Shown one piece after another: positions 4,965-5,120 of a DNA stretch of 5,120 nucleotides. Under the pieces are notes generated by a model, which was given only the letters and a program-made list of their open reading frames with translations, searched no databases and was not told where the DNA came from. This DNA is from an uncultured Chlamydiae bacterium. GTDB taxonomy: Bacteria; Chlamydiota; Chlamydiia; Chlamydiales; SM23-39. Both the position numbers and the translations under genes were made by a program. Numbering within the stretch: position 1 is the first letter of the stretch; every line of letters begins with the position of its first letter. Where the stretch lies: assembly GCA_903909295.1 (NCBI GenBank), contig CAIVVG010000013.1, positions 1 to 5,120 of the forward strand. The letters are read 5' to 3'.

Positions 4965-5120
4965 ATGCAAGCCAGTATTGTGTTTGCAGCCAAACACTTA
5001 GGCGTGTCGCAAGACACGCTGCGAAGATGGGAACGAGCAGGAAAGATCTCGGTTGAGCGGACAGCTCGAGGACATCGCCGTTTCGACTTATCCAAACTTC
5101 TTGGCAGAAATCCAGAGTCC
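4965..5120 (+). CDS. IS607-family serine transposase/resolvase, N-terminal part (runs off window end)
   Basis: The first 52 residues are visible and form a MerR-like winged helix-turn-helix: AAKHLGVSQDTLRRWERAGKI (8-28, recognition region SQDTLRRWE), then RTARGHRRFDLSKLL (33-47). The TLRRWE...GKI...RT..GHRR(Y/F)D signature is characteristic of the DNA-binding domain of IS607 TnpA. The serine recombinase catalytic domain should follow outside the window. ATG at 4965 is the only start in this frame: upstream the frame has no ATG, GTG or TTG before a TGA at 4929-4931. No ribosome binding site precedes it. Known for the family: TnpA excises and integrates the element through a circular intermediate, without long terminal inverted repeats, and often has a TnpB gene downstream. 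A free-standing MerR-type regulator is the alternative, but WE rather than YE/YD and the GHRRF motif favour IS607. Whether the gene is intact cannot be seen. Confidence 0.78.
   Translation, partial: MQASIVFAAKHLGVSQDTLRRWERAGKISVERTARGHRRFDLSKLLGRNPES

Larger units (their letters stand above)
4882..5120 (+). mobile_element. Left end of an IS607-family insertion element (boundary not defined)
   Basis: Inferred from the transposase start and its promoter. IS607 elements lack conspicuous terminal repeats, so the true left end cannot be read from one copy. It may lie anywhere between the ileS stop and the -35 box, and the start given here is only the base after the last hairpin of the preceding cluster. 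The right end is beyond the window. Confidence 0.5.

Noticed and set aside
4727..5056. 109-residue plus-strand open frame over the ileS end and hairpin cluster
   Set aside because: It crosses the palindromes, overlaps both ileS and the transposase in another frame, and its translation resembles no protein family.
4832..5095. Minus-strand open frames across the hairpin cluster and transposase start
   Set aside because: They are shadows of the transposase frame and the palindromes, with no ribosome binding site or recognisable motif.

Overview
The window looks like a chromosomal segment of a Chlamydiota bacterium, most likely one of the amoeba-associated 'environmental' chlamydiae rather than the Chlamydiaceae. 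The main evidence is a complete 1035-residue isoleucyl-tRNA synthetase of the archaeal/eukaryotic-like type (IleRS2). Its sequence closely follows, from memory, that of Chlamydia IleRS (the HYGH block, TTTPWTLPSN, APAFGE-DFF, FPADFIAEGLDQTRGW, KMSKR). The AT-richer flanking genes, the insertion-sequence gene and the different tmRNA tag argue against Chlamydiaceae. No database search was possible, so genus is not assigned.

Layout. Positions 2-397 (+) hold the C-terminal two thirds of a TetR/AcrR-like regulator whose DNA-binding part lies before the window. After 24 bases comes 422-1033 (+), a hemerythrin-like (HHE) metal-binding protein, probably in the same operon. About 120 bases with nothing recognisable follow. 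Then, on the minus strand, come a strong intrinsic terminator (1147-1182) and the complete one-piece tmRNA gene ssrA (1560 down to 1192), with its own promoter at 1613-1642. ileS (1669-4776, +) is divergent from ssrA, and the two candidate promoters overlap almost base for base. Downstream of ileS is a cluster of abutting inverted repeats (4758-4881) that includes a perfect 27-bp palindrome arm pair. A near-consensus sigma-70-type promoter (4928-4956) then drives the start of an IS607-family serine transposase gene (4965 to beyond 5120), which appears to be leaderless.

How the parts work together. ssrA and ileS are both translation housekeeping genes (ribosome rescue and tRNA charging) fired from one shared intergenic region. 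The TetR/hemerythrin pair is a separate small accessory unit. The right-hand end is a mobile-DNA region next to ileS, whose last few codons seem to have been altered by the palindromic element.

Most notable. There is a long hairpin in the predicted pre-tmRNA leader that would occlude the mature 5' end. The tmRNA tag (NDESYETLAAAA) is unlike the tags I recall for Chlamydiaceae. The tandem palindrome cluster sits between ileS and the transposase. I did not find a convincing novel multi-gene system; these are RNA- and repeat-level observations.
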